This document shows, piece after piece, positions 16,262 to 24,131 of a DNA stretch of 64,000 nucleotides; position 1 is the first letter of the stretch, and each line of letters opens with the position of its first letter. The stretch spans positions 22,253 to 86,252 of the forward strand of contig VGAK01000007.1 in assembly GCA_016870775.1 (NCBI GenBank). The letters run 5' to 3'. Position numbers and translations under genes: made by a program. Below the pieces are notes generated by a model. That model did no database searches and had not been told where the DNA came from. It was given only the letters and a program-made list of their open reading frames with translations. The DNA is from Actinomycetota bacterium (GTDB lineage Bacteria > Actinomycetota > Acidimicrobiia > Acidimicrobiales > Ilumatobacteraceae).

Positions 16262-16562
16262 CCGACCTTCCACGCTAGCGATCCCGGCATCTCCGACACC
16301 GGGCAAATCGACGTCCCGATCCGCGCATGGGTCACACGACGAGCAGACCCACCACCCAGATCGCGCCGGGACTGACGAGCGCCGTCCCGTTCTGGCGCCG
16401 GAGCACCGCGTGTGCGAGCGGAATGGTGTCGATGACCACCACGACAATCACACCGAGCCGCAGACGATGCGTCCGCAGCCCACGACGGTCAGGGCTGGAG
16501 GGCGCAACTCGTGCGGTGGATGGATGCGCGCCGTTGTGCGCGCCGACTCGCCGGGCCCCGGT
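16262..16562. other. Intergenic stretch between the ABC operon and tRNA-Gly
   Basis: About 300 bases without a confident gene. It holds the ABC operon's upstream region and a short hydrophobic frame on the minus strand (16332-16451, listed separately). Longer frames across the tRNA on both strands are translation artefacts of the tRNA gene. Confidence 0.6.
16332..16451 (-). CDS. Possible 39-residue hydrophobic peptide
   Basis: A GTG-started frame of 39 codons. The ends are strongly hydrophobic (VIVVVVID at the start, GAIWVVGLLVV at the end) around a short charged middle, like a two-helix membrane peptide or a gene remnant. There is no clear Shine-Dalgarno sequence or promoter. It lies on the same strand as the ABC exporter. 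Low confidence. Confidence 0.2.
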   Translation of the reverse strand: MIVVVVIDTIPLAHAVLRRQNGTALVSPGAIWVVGLLVV

Positions 16563-16638
16563 TGGAGCGGACGACGGGATTCGAACCCGCGACCCTCACC
16601 TTGGCAAGGTGATGCTCTACCAACTGAGCCACGTCCGC
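16563..16638 (-). tRNA. tRNA-Gly (GCC)
   Basis: 76 bases including an encoded CCA. Acceptor stem GCGGACG/CGTCCGC, D-arm GCTCAGTTGGTAGAGC, anticodon loop TTGCCAA with anticodon GCC, and T-arm GGGTTCGAATCCC. The 5' end is at 16638. Confidence 0.95.
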
Positions 16639-16649
16639 GAAGAAACTGG

Positions 16650-16655
16650 ATTGTA
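16650..16655 (-). promoter_or_regulatory. -10 element of tRNA-Gly (TACAAT)
   Basis: On the minus strand TACAAT lies 11 bases before the mature 5' end, with TTGCGC 16 bases further upstream as a plausible -35 box. Confidence 0.5.
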
Positions 16656-16682
16656 GCCCCGGGACGCACTCGCGCAACGGGG

Positions 16683-17612
16683 TCAGTGTTCCTTGCGGAT
16701 CGGCACCACCGAGGCACTCGAACCAGTCTGGGAGCGCACGAGCAACGCGAGGGACCACATCACCACGGCGCCCCCGGTCAACTGCACGAATGTGAGCGAC
16801 TCCCCGAGCACCACCCACGCGAGGGCCGTCGAGACCACGGGACTCAACAAACCGAGTATCGAGGCGAGAGTTACGTCGACATGGCTCTGTGACCACGTCA
16901 TGAGACCGTGACCAACGATGCCCGGACCGAGCGCCATCCCGATCACACAGAGCCAGTCCTTGGAAGTCATCGCGCCGAGGTCGTTCGACGCGAGCCCGCC
17001 GAAGGGCAGCACCACGACCGAGGCCCAGAGGAACACCCCGGCGAGGAACGACCACGAATCCACACCATCGACCCGGCGTTGCTTGGCGAGCAGGAAGTAC
17101 GCCGTCCAGATCACGATGTTGACTGCTGCCATGACATCACCGGTCCACTTGGCGCCGCTCGTGGGGGCGGCCGCGAGCATCACGGTGAGAACCCCGGCCA
17201 TCGACACTGCACCGAGAATCAACTGATTCTTCCGGAGTCGCTCGCCGAAGAGCCTCGGCGCGACCAGGAGCACGAGGACCGGTTGGAGGTTCGTGACCAG
17301 TGTCGCGTTCGCGATCGAGGTCATCTTCACCGCCGCGAACCCGGTGATGAACGACAACGAGAACAACAACCCGGGCAAGGCCGTTATGCGCATGAGCCGC
17401 CGGTCGATCCCGGTGCCGAATCGCCAGGCCATGAACACCATCATCGGCACACCCACGACCATCCGGTAGAAGACGATCGCGGGGGTGTCGACCCCCATCG
17501 ACTTGTTGAGGACCGCTCCCACACCCCACGCCACGACAGCGAGCACCGCGGCGATCAGGTGGACATCGTCGCGCCCGCGCAGGCGCGGACCCACCCCGGA
17601 TTTCGGGTTCAC
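16683..17612 (-). CDS. EamA-family (drug/metabolite) transporter
   Basis: 309 residues with about ten membrane helices in two EamA repeats (about 20-150 and 165-295). The second repeat ends with GLLSPVVSTALAWVVLGESLT, a typical EamA element. Likely an efflux or exchange permease of the cytoplasmic membrane; substrate unknown. GTG start with a GTGA overlap with the small gene upstream. Confidence 0.88.
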   Translation of the reverse strand: MNPKSGVGPRLRGRDDVHLIAAVLAVVAWGVGAVLNKSMGVDTPAIVFYRMVVGVPMMVFMAWRFGTGIDRRLMRITALPGLLFSLSFITGFAAVKMTSIANATLVTNLQPVLVLLVAPRLFGERLRKNQLILGAVSMAGVLTVMLAAAPTSGAKWTGDVMAAVNIVIWTAYFLLAKQRRVDGVDSWSFLAGVFLWASVVVLPFGGLASNDLGAMTSKDWLCVIGMALGPGIVGHGLMTWSQSHVDVTLASILGLLSPVVSTALAWVVLGESLTFVQLTGGAVVMWSLALLVRSQTGSSASVVPIRKEH

Positions 17613-17827
17613 TTCTCCGCGTTCAGATCGACGCGCAGGACGAGCACCCCGTCCTCGACGGCAGCGACCGCATCGCCGATGATCGCGAAGTCCCTGAAGT
17701 CCGTCTCCGCCTGCTTGATGAAGAGCTGACGCTCCTCGCCTGCCACCGGCGGGAGCGGTCGACGCCGCACCGCGGCCGCGCGCTCCTTGAAGCGCTCGAT
17801 CATCTCGTTCGGGTCGAAGGTGGCCAT
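17609..17827 (-). CDS. Small conserved-looking soluble protein
   Basis: 72 residues: a basic helix (MIERFKERAAAVRRRPLPP) then a short beta-rich end (VEDGVLVLRVDLNAEK). The ATG at 17827 is chosen with GGAG 9 bases upstream. It sits between a membrane protein gene (4-base gap) and the EamA gene (overlap), so the three are probably one operon. No family recognised. Confidence 0.65.
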   Translation of the reverse strand: MATFDPNEMIERFKERAAAVRRRPLPPVAGEERQLFIKQAETDFRDFAIIGDAVAAVEDGVLVLRVDLNAEK

Positions 17828-17831
17828 GGTC

Positions 17832-18275
17832 TCACTCTCCAGTGCGTGGGTGGTCGGGACGTGTCTCGCTCTCGGATGCACTCTGGCTGAGCAGCGGATC
17901 GATGATCGCGGGCACCGGGTCGCCGTGGCGCTCGCGGACGTCGACGGCATCGTCGTCGTGGGGGAACGGATCCCGAGTGGGACGCGCCGGTTCGGAGTCG
18001 GGCTCGCGCGCCAACACCGGCGGTGCGGCGTCGTGCACCACGGGCTCTGCGCCCTCCGGCCGCACTTGGTTGAGCAGTGCCGAGCGCGTCGACTCGTCGG
18101 CGCGGGCGAATCGACGGTCGGCCATCACCTCGAGCGGAGCGAGCACGACGGGATCCTCCACGGCCGAACGCCAGAAGACCGCCGTGACCGCAAGAAGCAC
18201 GACCCCGAGCGCCACGAGCCCGCCACCGAGGATGTTCACCGTGGCGTCGGAGGCTGCGACGAGACCCGGATTCAC
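17832..18275 (-). CDS. Membrane-anchored hypothetical protein with acidic tail
   Basis: 147 residues: one N-terminal helix (ILGGGLVALGVVLLAVTAVFW, about 15-35), a helical middle part and a long Pro/Asp/Glu/Arg-rich C-terminal tail that is probably disordered. A GTG start at 18275 is chosen; GACACT ends 6 bases before it, a weak leaderless promoter. First of three minus-strand genes leading into the EamA transporter. Function unknown. Confidence 0.6.
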   Translation of the reverse strand: MNPGLVAASDATVNILGGGLVALGVVLLAVTAVFWRSAVEDPVVLAPLEVMADRRFARADESTRSALLNQVRPEGAEPVVHDAAPPVLAREPDSEPARPTRDPFPHDDDAVDVRERHGDPVPAIIDPLLSQSASESETRPDHPRTGE

Positions 18276-18345
18276 CCGACCAGTGTCGCAGAAGCGACCC
18301 CGGTCGGGGTGCTCCAACCCCGCGGTGCCTGCGACAATGGGGTTT

Positions 18346-18711
18346 GTGCTCAACGCGCTCACGTCGATCGCATTCCTCGCCGTGCTCGTGGTCGCCGTGT
18401 CGTGGCTCGGCCCCCGCCAGCCCCAGTGGATGTCGCGTGACGGTTCGCGATTCATCACCTACGCGTGCCGGCCCGACACCGGTGCCACCGCCCGGTGGAC
18501 GCGCGTGCACGGCCGGCTTCGTGATGGCCGCGTCACACTGCGCCAATCCTTCCTCGCCCGCAGCCAATTGTCGGGACAGTGGTGGGTGGTCGCGGTCGAC
18601 CGCGACGACACCCATGCGGTGTTCACACTCGGGCCCGACGACATCGTGCTGCTTCGGACACGCCGAGGCTCGGACCTCGACCGTGCGCTCAGCCCGCAGG
18701 TCAACGGCTGA
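18346..18711 (+). CDS. Small membrane-anchored hypothetical protein
   Basis: 121 residues: an N-terminal helix (ALTSIAFLAVLVVAVSWLG, about 3-22) then a beta-rich, Arg-rich domain (WMSRDGSRFITY... DDIVLLRTRRG). It resembles in layout the small protein at 12206 and may share its PH-like fold, but this is inference. GTG start, with GACAAT 7 bases before it; an ATG three codons upstream (18337) is in frame. Divergent from the gene at 17832-18275. Confidence 0.6.
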   Translation: MLNALTSIAFLAVLVVAVSWLGPRQPQWMSRDGSRFITYACRPDTGATARWTRVHGRLRDGRVTLRQSFLARSQLSGQWWVVAVDRDDTHAVFTLGPDDIVLLRTRRGSDLDRALSPQVNG

Positions 18712-18719
18712 GCGGCGAC

Positions 18720-19901
18720 TCATAGCCGTCGCAGGAACCCCTCGATGGCCGATCCGACCGCAACGGTCTCGATGAGGAATCCATCGTGGCCCTCCGCGCT
18801 CCCGACCACCACGTGCTCGGTGCGCTGATCACGTCCCGCGACGCTCTGGTGGATGAACTCCTGTTGATAGGCCGGGTACAAGATGTCGGAGTCGATCGAG
18901 ACGGTCAGCACCGGGCAGGCGATGCGCGCCAGGGCCTGATCGAGCCCGCCACGAGCACGACCCACATCGTGGAGATCCATGGCCTTGCCGATGTAGAGGT
19001 AACTGTTCGCATCGAACCGGCGCACGAGCTTGTCGCCGTGGTAGTCGAGATAGCCCTCGACGTCGAAGCACGAGAACAGGTCGATGCCATCCTCGAAGAC
19101 ATTGTCCTCGACGAGTCCACGACCGAATTTCTCGTTGAACTTGGTGTCGCTGCGGAACGTGACCTGGGCGATCTGGCGAGCAACCGCGAGCCCACGCCAC
19201 GGCCCACCGTCGGGACCGGCTTCGTAGTAGTCGCCCCCGGCGAAGTTCGGATCCATCCACAGCGCGCGCCGACCGATCGCGCCCCATGCGATCTGCTGGG
19301 CGCTCGCCTCGGCGTTGGTGGCGATCGCTGCCAGTCCACCGACGCGACGCGGGAACATGATCGCCCACTCGAGCGCCTGCATGCCGCCCATCGACCCCCC
19401 GACGACGGCGTGCCAGCGCGCGACACCGAGATGATCGGCGAGCAGGGCCTGGGCGCGCACCATGTCGCGAATCGTCACCACCGGGAACCGGAGCGCGTAG
19501 GGCCGACCGTCCACCGGGTGCGGCGAGGCGGGACCCGTCGAGCCCTGACAGCCACCGAGCACGTTCACACACACCACGAAGTGGCGCGACGAGTCGACCG
19601 CGTGACCGGGACCCACGACACCCTCCCACCAGCCCGGTGTCGGGTGTCCGCGTCCGGCCGGTCCGGCAGCGTGACTGTCCCCCGTCCACGCGTGGCACAC
19701 GAGCACCGCATTCGAGGCGTCATCGTTCAGCTCGCCCCACGTCTCGTAGGCCATGGTCACCTCGGACAGGCGCTCGCCGCACTCGAGCGAGAACGGACGA
19801 TCGACGGCGAAGGTGAAGAACCTGCGGTTGCCGGCGGCGTCGCCGGGCACCCATGCACCCGAGGCGGGATAGGGGCCGTCGCCGTGGAACGGTTCGTACA
19901 T
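18720..19901 (-). CDS. metX: Homoserine O-acetyltransferase
   Basis: 393 residues; acetyl-CoA + L-homoserine to O-acetylhomoserine, first committed step of methionine synthesis by sulfhydrylation. Alpha/beta hydrolase fold with nucleophile Ser170 in VVGGSMGGMQALEW, an Asp in DSDILYP and a late His in GHDGFL. NVLGGCQGSTGP is a family hallmark. The ATG at 19901 has GAGGAGGG upstream. A long leader with a SAM-riboswitch-like core precedes it. The usual partner, O-acetylhomoserine sulfhydrylase, is not in the window. Confidence 0.93.
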   Translation of the reverse strand: MYEPFHGDGPYPASGAWVPGDAAGNRRFFTFAVDRPFSLECGERLSEVTMAYETWGELNDDASNAVLVCHAWTGDSHAAGPAGRGHPTPGWWEGVVGPGHAVDSSRHFVVCVNVLGGCQGSTGPASPHPVDGRPYALRFPVVTIRDMVRAQALLADHLGVARWHAVVGGSMGGMQALEWAIMFPRRVGGLAAIATNAEASAQQIAWGAIGRRALWMDPNFAGGDYYEAGPDGGPWRGLAVARQIAQVTFRSDTKFNEKFGRGLVEDNVFEDGIDLFSCFDVEGYLDYHGDKLVRRFDANSYLYIGKAMDLHDVGRARGGLDQALARIACPVLTVSIDSDILYPAYQQEFIHQSVAGRDQRTEHVVVGSAEGHDGFLIETVAVGSAIEGFLRRL

Positions 19902-19976
19902 TGGGCTTCCCTCCTCTCGGCTCGCGGATCGTTGCGCACCGGGCGGGATCATTCGGCCTGTTGCCCCTCGCGGGAC

Positions 19977-20050
19977 CACATCCTCCGCCTCGCGGCGGAG
20001 AGGCACCGTGCGGCTGTCACCCCGGTTGCCGGACCAAAAGGTCTCTCCTA
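19977..20050 (-). ncRNA. SAM-riboswitch-like leader (SAM-I/SAM-IV core) of metX
   Basis: On the minus strand the leader contains CGGCAACC (20031-20024) and CGGTGCC (20010-20004), the conserved core of SAM-I/IV riboswitches. They are enclosed by GGAGA/TCTCC (20048-20044 with 20001-19997) as P1, with a GACC-TTTT-GGTC hairpin (20043-20032) in the P2 place and a short P3 between. A strong CTCCGCC-GCGA-GGCGGAG hairpin (19999-19982) overlaps the 3' strand of P1. CCTCTC can also pair with GAGAGG of the Shine-Dalgarno region, so a translational switch is likely. P2 is much shorter than usual, so the exact class is uncertain. Confidence 0.6.
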
Positions 20051-20063
20051 ATGCGTTGCTTTG

Positions 20064-20069
20064 AATCTA
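20064..20069 (-). promoter_or_regulatory. -10 element of metX (TAGATT), overlapping the upstream stop codon
   Basis: The TAG stop of the isocitrate-lyase family gene (20069-20067) is the first half of TAGATT. Transcription would start near 20057, directly before the riboswitch-like structure. Confidence 0.5.
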
Positions 20070-20924
20070 GCGGTTCTCGGCGTCGCTGGCGAGGTGTTTG
20101 GGGAGGCCCACGAGGTCGGTGAACTCGTCGAAACCGGTGATCCGATCCAGCACGGAGCGCATCGTGCCAGCGGTGTGCAGGTGCCGGTACCCCTCGGCGA
20201 GGGCGTGCGTCGCCCACAACAGCCCCGAGAGCGGCGAGACCACGAGCCGGAAGCCCAGGCCGGCCAACTCGTCCGGCGCAAGCAACGGAGTCTTGCCCTT
20301 CTCGACCATGTTCGCCACGAGCACCGCGTCGGGCAGGGCGGCCGCGATCGCCTCGAGATCCCCCACCGATTGGGGTGCCTCCACGAAGACCGCATCGACT
20401 CCGAGATCGCGGGCCATCTTGGCGCGTTCGATCGCATCACCCAACCCGTGCACGGCGCGCGCATCAGTGCGTGCGGTCACGAAGAGGTCGTGTCGCCGCG
20501 CGAGTGCCGCGCGCAACTTGTCGAGCCACTCATCGGCTGCGATCACCTGTTTGTCGGCCATGTGACCGCACTTCTTCGGCCACACCTGGTCCTCGAGGAA
20601 CATCCCGGTCGCGCCGGCTTCCTCCCACAACTCGACCGTGCGCGCAACCTCGCCGGGGCCGCCGTACCCGGTGTCTGCATCCACCACGACCGAGACGTCG
20701 GGCACCTGCGCGCACACTCGCCGCGCCGCATCGGCCACCTGGTCGCGGCCGAGGATGCCGATGTCGGGTTCCCCGAGGTGAGTGCCCGCGAGAGCGAACC
20801 CCGAGAGGAACACGGTGTCGAACCCGGCGTCGCGCGCGAGGAGCGCCGAGAGCGGATCCCACACACCCGGCATCAGCACGGGCCTGGCTGCGATGCGCGC
20901 CCGGAGCGCGTCTGCACGGTTCAC
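20067..20924 (-). CDS. Isocitrate lyase / PEP mutase family protein
   Basis: 285-residue TIM barrel of the ICL/PEPM superfamily: LFLSGFALAG-type N-terminus, metal-binding DADTGYGG near residue 82 and KKCGH near residue 116, the motif that carries the catalytic Cys in lyases. Likely cleaves a 2-methylisocitrate-like acid or decarboxylates an oxaloacetate-like acid; true isocitrate lyases are longer. GTG start with a GTGA overlap with the acyl-CoA synthetase, suggesting joint use in acid (perhaps propionate) breakdown. Confidence 0.85.
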   Translation of the reverse strand: MNRADALRARIAARPVLMPGVWDPLSALLARDAGFDTVFLSGFALAGTHLGEPDIGILGRDQVADAARRVCAQVPDVSVVVDADTGYGGPGEVARTVELWEEAGATGMFLEDQVWPKKCGHMADKQVIAADEWLDKLRAALARRHDLFVTARTDARAVHGLGDAIERAKMARDLGVDAVFVEAPQSVGDLEAIAAALPDAVLVANMVEKGKTPLLAPDELAGLGFRLVVSPLSGLLWATHALAEGYRHLHTAGTMRSVLDRITGFDEFTDLVGLPKHLASDAENR

Positions 20925-22540
20925 TTCACGCCGAGGGTGTCCATCGCGTGCTGCTTGAGCCGCTTGTAATCCACCTTGCCGTTCGGTGCGCGCCCGATCG
21001 TGGGAACGATCACGAGGTGTCGGGGCGACTTGTAGGCCGCGAGGTGGCTCTTGACGTGCTCGGAGAGTTCCTCGAGCGTCGGGCTCACCGCGCCCTCGGT
21101 CTCCACCACCGCACAGATCGTCTCCACCCAGCGCGGATCGGGAATGCCCACCGCCACCGCGTCACGCACGGCCGGGTGGCGCTTCAGGGTCTCCTCGACC
21201 TCCTCGGGGAAGACCTTCTCGCCGCCGGTGTTGATGCACACCGACCCCCGACCGAGCAGGTGCAGGGTGCCGTCTGGATTCACCTCGGCCCAATCCCCGG
21301 GCACCGTCCAGCGACGACCCTCGAAGGTGCGGAACGTCGCGGCGGTCTTGGCCTCGTCCTTGTAGTAGCCGAGGGGGATTGCGCCTCCCACCGCGACGAG
21401 TCCGCGCTCGCCCGAGCCGGGCTCGACGCGACGGCCGTCCTCGGTGAAGACGACGCAGTTCGGCCCGAGGGCGAACTGGGCGGTCTTGGCCGGCGCACCT
21501 TTGGTGGAGACCGATGCGCCCATGCCGACGGCCTCGGAAGACCCGAACGAGTCGGTGATCACCATCTGGGGAATGTGCTCGAGGAGACCCTCCTTGTTCT
21601 CCTGGCTCCACATCACCCCCGAGGAACCCATCTGCACCACGCTCGAGAGGTCGTATGCACCGGGGTTGTCGTTCAGGTGGTCGAGCATCGGACCGGTGAA
21701 GGCCTGCCCCACGACCACGATCGTGTTCACGCGGCGGTTCTGAGTGGTCGACCAGATCACCCCGGGGTCCAGGTTGCGGTTCGGCAGGGTGATCACGCAA
21801 CCCGCGTTGGCGAAATTGATGAAGGATGAGAACTGACCGGTGCCGTGCATCAGCGGACAACAGACCAGGCTCCTCGGTCCCTCGCCACCGGTCTCGACGC
21901 GCGCGATGATCTCGGCCACGCTCTCTGCCGGGGGGACGCCCATCAGCGGGTTGGCGCCGAACCCGAGCACCGCGGCGAGGTCGTCCAGTCGCCACATCAC
22001 GCCCTTGGGCATGCCTGTGGTGCCACCGGTGTAGAGGAACAACATGTCGTCACCCGACAACGCCCGCGGGGGCACGATGTCGGCCACGGGCACCGCCACC
22101 ACCGCCTCGTAGTCCACGGCCCACCCGGGAACCTCGGTCACCTCGTCGGCGACCATGTACCACCGCTTCACCTGCGGGAGACGCCCACGCACACCGTCGA
22201 TCAACTTGGCGAACACACCGTGGAACACCACCGCCTCGGCATCGGCGTTGTCGAAGAGATAGACGATCTCCTCCGGCCCGTACCGGTAGTTGGTGTTGAC
22301 GGGCACGAAGCCCGAGAGGAACGAGGCGAAGATCGACTCGCTGTACTCGGGGCAGTTGTAGAGATACTGGGCGACCTTGGAGTCGGGGCCCAGGCCCGCG
22401 GCCAGCATGTCGGCGGCGAGCGCGTTCGACCTCGAGTGGAACTCGCCCCACGAGCGGACGAGTTCGCCGTGCATGAGCGCCGGTCGTCCCGGGTCCACCT
22501 CGGCGATTCCCTTCCACAGCACGCCGTAGTTCCACGTCAT
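20921..22540 (-). CDS. Acyl-CoA synthetase (AMP-forming)
   Basis: 539 residues; activates a carboxylic acid to acyl-AMP and then acyl-CoA. ANL signature FLYTGGTTGMPKGVMW near residue 170, adenine motif TDSFGSSEAVGMG near residue 310, and the C-terminal Lys in APNGKVDYKRLK. The ATG at 22540 is chosen with GGGGAGGGG 7 bases upstream; TACCGT (22576-22571) is its -10. Coupled to the isocitrate-lyase-family gene. Chain length or ring specificity unknown. Confidence 0.9.
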   Translation of the reverse strand: MTWNYGVLWKGIAEVDPGRPALMHGELVRSWGEFHSRSNALAADMLAAGLGPDSKVAQYLYNCPEYSESIFASFLSGFVPVNTNYRYGPEEIVYLFDNADAEAVVFHGVFAKLIDGVRGRLPQVKRWYMVADEVTEVPGWAVDYEAVVAVPVADIVPPRALSGDDMLFLYTGGTTGMPKGVMWRLDDLAAVLGFGANPLMGVPPAESVAEIIARVETGGEGPRSLVCCPLMHGTGQFSSFINFANAGCVITLPNRNLDPGVIWSTTQNRRVNTIVVVGQAFTGPMLDHLNDNPGAYDLSSVVQMGSSGVMWSQENKEGLLEHIPQMVITDSFGSSEAVGMGASVSTKGAPAKTAQFALGPNCVVFTEDGRRVEPGSGERGLVAVGGAIPLGYYKDEAKTAATFRTFEGRRWTVPGDWAEVNPDGTLHLLGRGSVCINTGGEKVFPEEVEETLKRHPAVRDAVAVGIPDPRWVETICAVVETEGAVSPTLEELSEHVKSHLAAYKSPRHLVIVPTIGRAPNGKVDYKRLKQHAMDTLGVK

Positions 22541-22690
22541 CCCAGGTCCCCTCCCCGATCGATGTCGCCCGACGGTAGCAACCGCGAGCCGTCCCGGACA
22601 GGTGCGGACACGCACCGAACCGGGGGTTGCCGTCGCCCCGGGCCATCGCTACGGTGTGTCGGTATCCAGCGGGCGGAGTTGGAGTTGATC

Positions 22691-23014
22691 ATGTCGCGTG
22701 TCCCCGAATCTTCCGGCGGGCAGCCAGATTCGGGCAAGCAGCCAGATTCAGTTGGGCAACCAGATTCAGTTGGGCGTTCAGAGGTGGCCCCGCACGGGAG
22801 ATACCTGACCAAGAAGGACGTCGAGGTGCTCGTGTCGGCCTACGACGACGAACCCGTCCACGCTCTGCTCGCGGCTCTCCTGATTGTCGGAGCACCGGAT
22901 GCTCTGCGTGTCTGCGTGCCGACGATGACGCAACTCGAACGAGATTGCTTGCTGAAGGACCTGATCGAGTGGCGCGGACTCACCCCGCCCACCGGTTCCC
23001 GCATCGACACCTGA
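22691..23014 (+). CDS. Hypothetical protein with QPDS repeats
   Basis: 107 residues. The first 35 are low-complexity with three six-residue repeats (QPDSGK, QPDSVG, QPDSVG); the remainder is a compact helical domain (YLTKKDVEVLVSAYDDEPVHAL onward) with TQLERDCLLKDLIEW near the end. ATG with GGAG 6 bases upstream and TACGGT at 22650-22655. Soluble, no recognised family. Divergent from the acyl-CoA synthetase. Confidence 0.7.
   Translation: MSRVPESSGGQPDSGKQPDSVGQPDSVGRSEVAPHGRYLTKKDVEVLVSAYDDEPVHALLAALLIVGAPDALRVCVPTMTQLERDCLLKDLIEWRGLTPPTGSRIDT
22720..22773 (+). repeat. Three tandem 18-bp repeats inside the gene at 22691
   Basis: Units at 22720-22737, 22738-22755 and 22756-22773 share GCAGCCAGATTC; the last two are identical except one base. 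They are in frame and encode the QPDS hexapeptides. Such arrays can change length by slippage. Confidence 0.85.
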
Positions 23015-23026
23015 GCTGGGCGGTGG

Positions 23027-24085
23027 TCAGCGGCACAATGCGATCGAGTCGTGGTCGAGGGCCTGGAGCGCGTGGCGCGTCGCCATCGCCGTGAACATCT
23101 GGTCACCCCGATCGGTGCGCTGCACGATTTGTGAGGCCACCACGGCCATCACGACCCCCGAGAGGGCCTCGCGCCGGTAGTGCGTACGCACCCAGTCACG
23201 GTCGAGCCGGTGACCGTAGGCCTCGACACCATCGATGTAGAGATCGACGAGATCCCACTCGTGGCGCCGGCGCTCCTGCGGCAGGAGACCGGCACCGATG
23301 AAGTACGCGAGATCCACGATGCCGTTGCCGTGCCCGGGCGTCTGCCAATCGACCACCGCGCACGGCACGCCACCGGTCCCCGATGCGAACAACATGTTGT
23401 CGAGCCGGTAGTCGCCGTGGGTCACCGTGAACGGCTCATCCTTGGCGGCGATGAATCCGTCGAGTGATTGCTCCAACTCGTCGATGAGCGCGGGACCGGC
23501 ATCGCCGGCCGCCTCGCGCAAGGATGCACCGAAAGTGGCGAGGAACCCCGGCTTGACCATCTGGTAGATGAACTTCAACTGCGCAGCCCCGTCGGTCTCG
23601 CTGCGGCGCTGCAACCAGTCCACGTCCCAGAGGGAAGGGTCGTTCCAACGGGGACCGTGGAGTCGTGCGAGTTCGGCGACGGCGATTCGCGCATGATCAA
23701 TCGAGCAACCGGTGATCTGGTTTCCCTGTTCGGCGGGCGCCATGTCCTCGAGAACGATCACGAAGTCCCCCGCGGCCGCGTGCCGGTCGGCGAAGTGACA
23801 CCGCGGCGCGCGCACATCGACCGTGCCCGCGATCTCGAGGTAGAACTTCACCTCGCGCTCGTAGTTGCCCAGTGAGATTCCGGTGGAGCGGCTGGTCGCA
23901 TCCTCCGAGGCGAGTTTCACCACCACACTCCCGGGAACACCCTCCCCCCGGAGTCGGTACCGCAGGTTCATCCCCACGAGGCCGTCCCCGATGCGGGTCG
24001 GCTCCCCCGCCGTGACCGGCGTCGCGAAGATCTCGCTCCACCACGCGTCGTCCAGCGATGCGATGTCGTAGACCGCCGCCCCCAT
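23027..24085 (-). CDS. Phosphotransferase (aminoglycoside phosphotransferase / EcKL-like)
   Basis: 352 residues with the kinase fold of the APH/choline-kinase group: catalytic HGDYRLDNML (Asp and Asn, near residue 240) and the metal site VVDWQTPGHG near residue 260. The C-terminal helices include WDLVDLYIDGVEAYG. Members phosphorylate sugars, steroids, antibiotics or acyl-CoA precursors; acyl-CoA dehydrogenase-like fusions are common, but none is here. ATG at 24085, with TACCGT ending 7 bases upstream. Divergent from SURF1. Confidence 0.82.
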   Translation of the reverse strand: MGAAVYDIASLDDAWWSEIFATPVTAGEPTRIGDGLVGMNLRYRLRGEGVPGSVVVKLASEDATSRSTGISLGNYEREVKFYLEIAGTVDVRAPRCHFADRHAAAGDFVIVLEDMAPAEQGNQITGCSIDHARIAVAELARLHGPRWNDPSLWDVDWLQRRSETDGAAQLKFIYQMVKPGFLATFGASLREAAGDAGPALIDELEQSLDGFIAAKDEPFTVTHGDYRLDNMLFASGTGGVPCAVVDWQTPGHGNGIVDLAYFIGAGLLPQERRRHEWDLVDLYIDGVEAYGHRLDRDWVRTHYRREALSGVVMAVVASQIVQRTDRGDQMFTAMATRHALQALDHDSIALCR

Positions 24086-24131
24086 GGACGCGACGGTAGT
24101 GCCCGAACGACCGCCGGTAGCGTTCGAATCG

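Noticed and set aside
16327..16892. Plus- and minus-strand frames running through tRNA-Gly
   Set aside because: They give the familiar artefact peptides that arise when a tRNA gene is translated.
20375..21829. 484-codon plus-strand frame across the lyase-family and synthetase genes
   Set aside because: Arg/Pro/His-rich shadow of two well-supported minus-strand genes.
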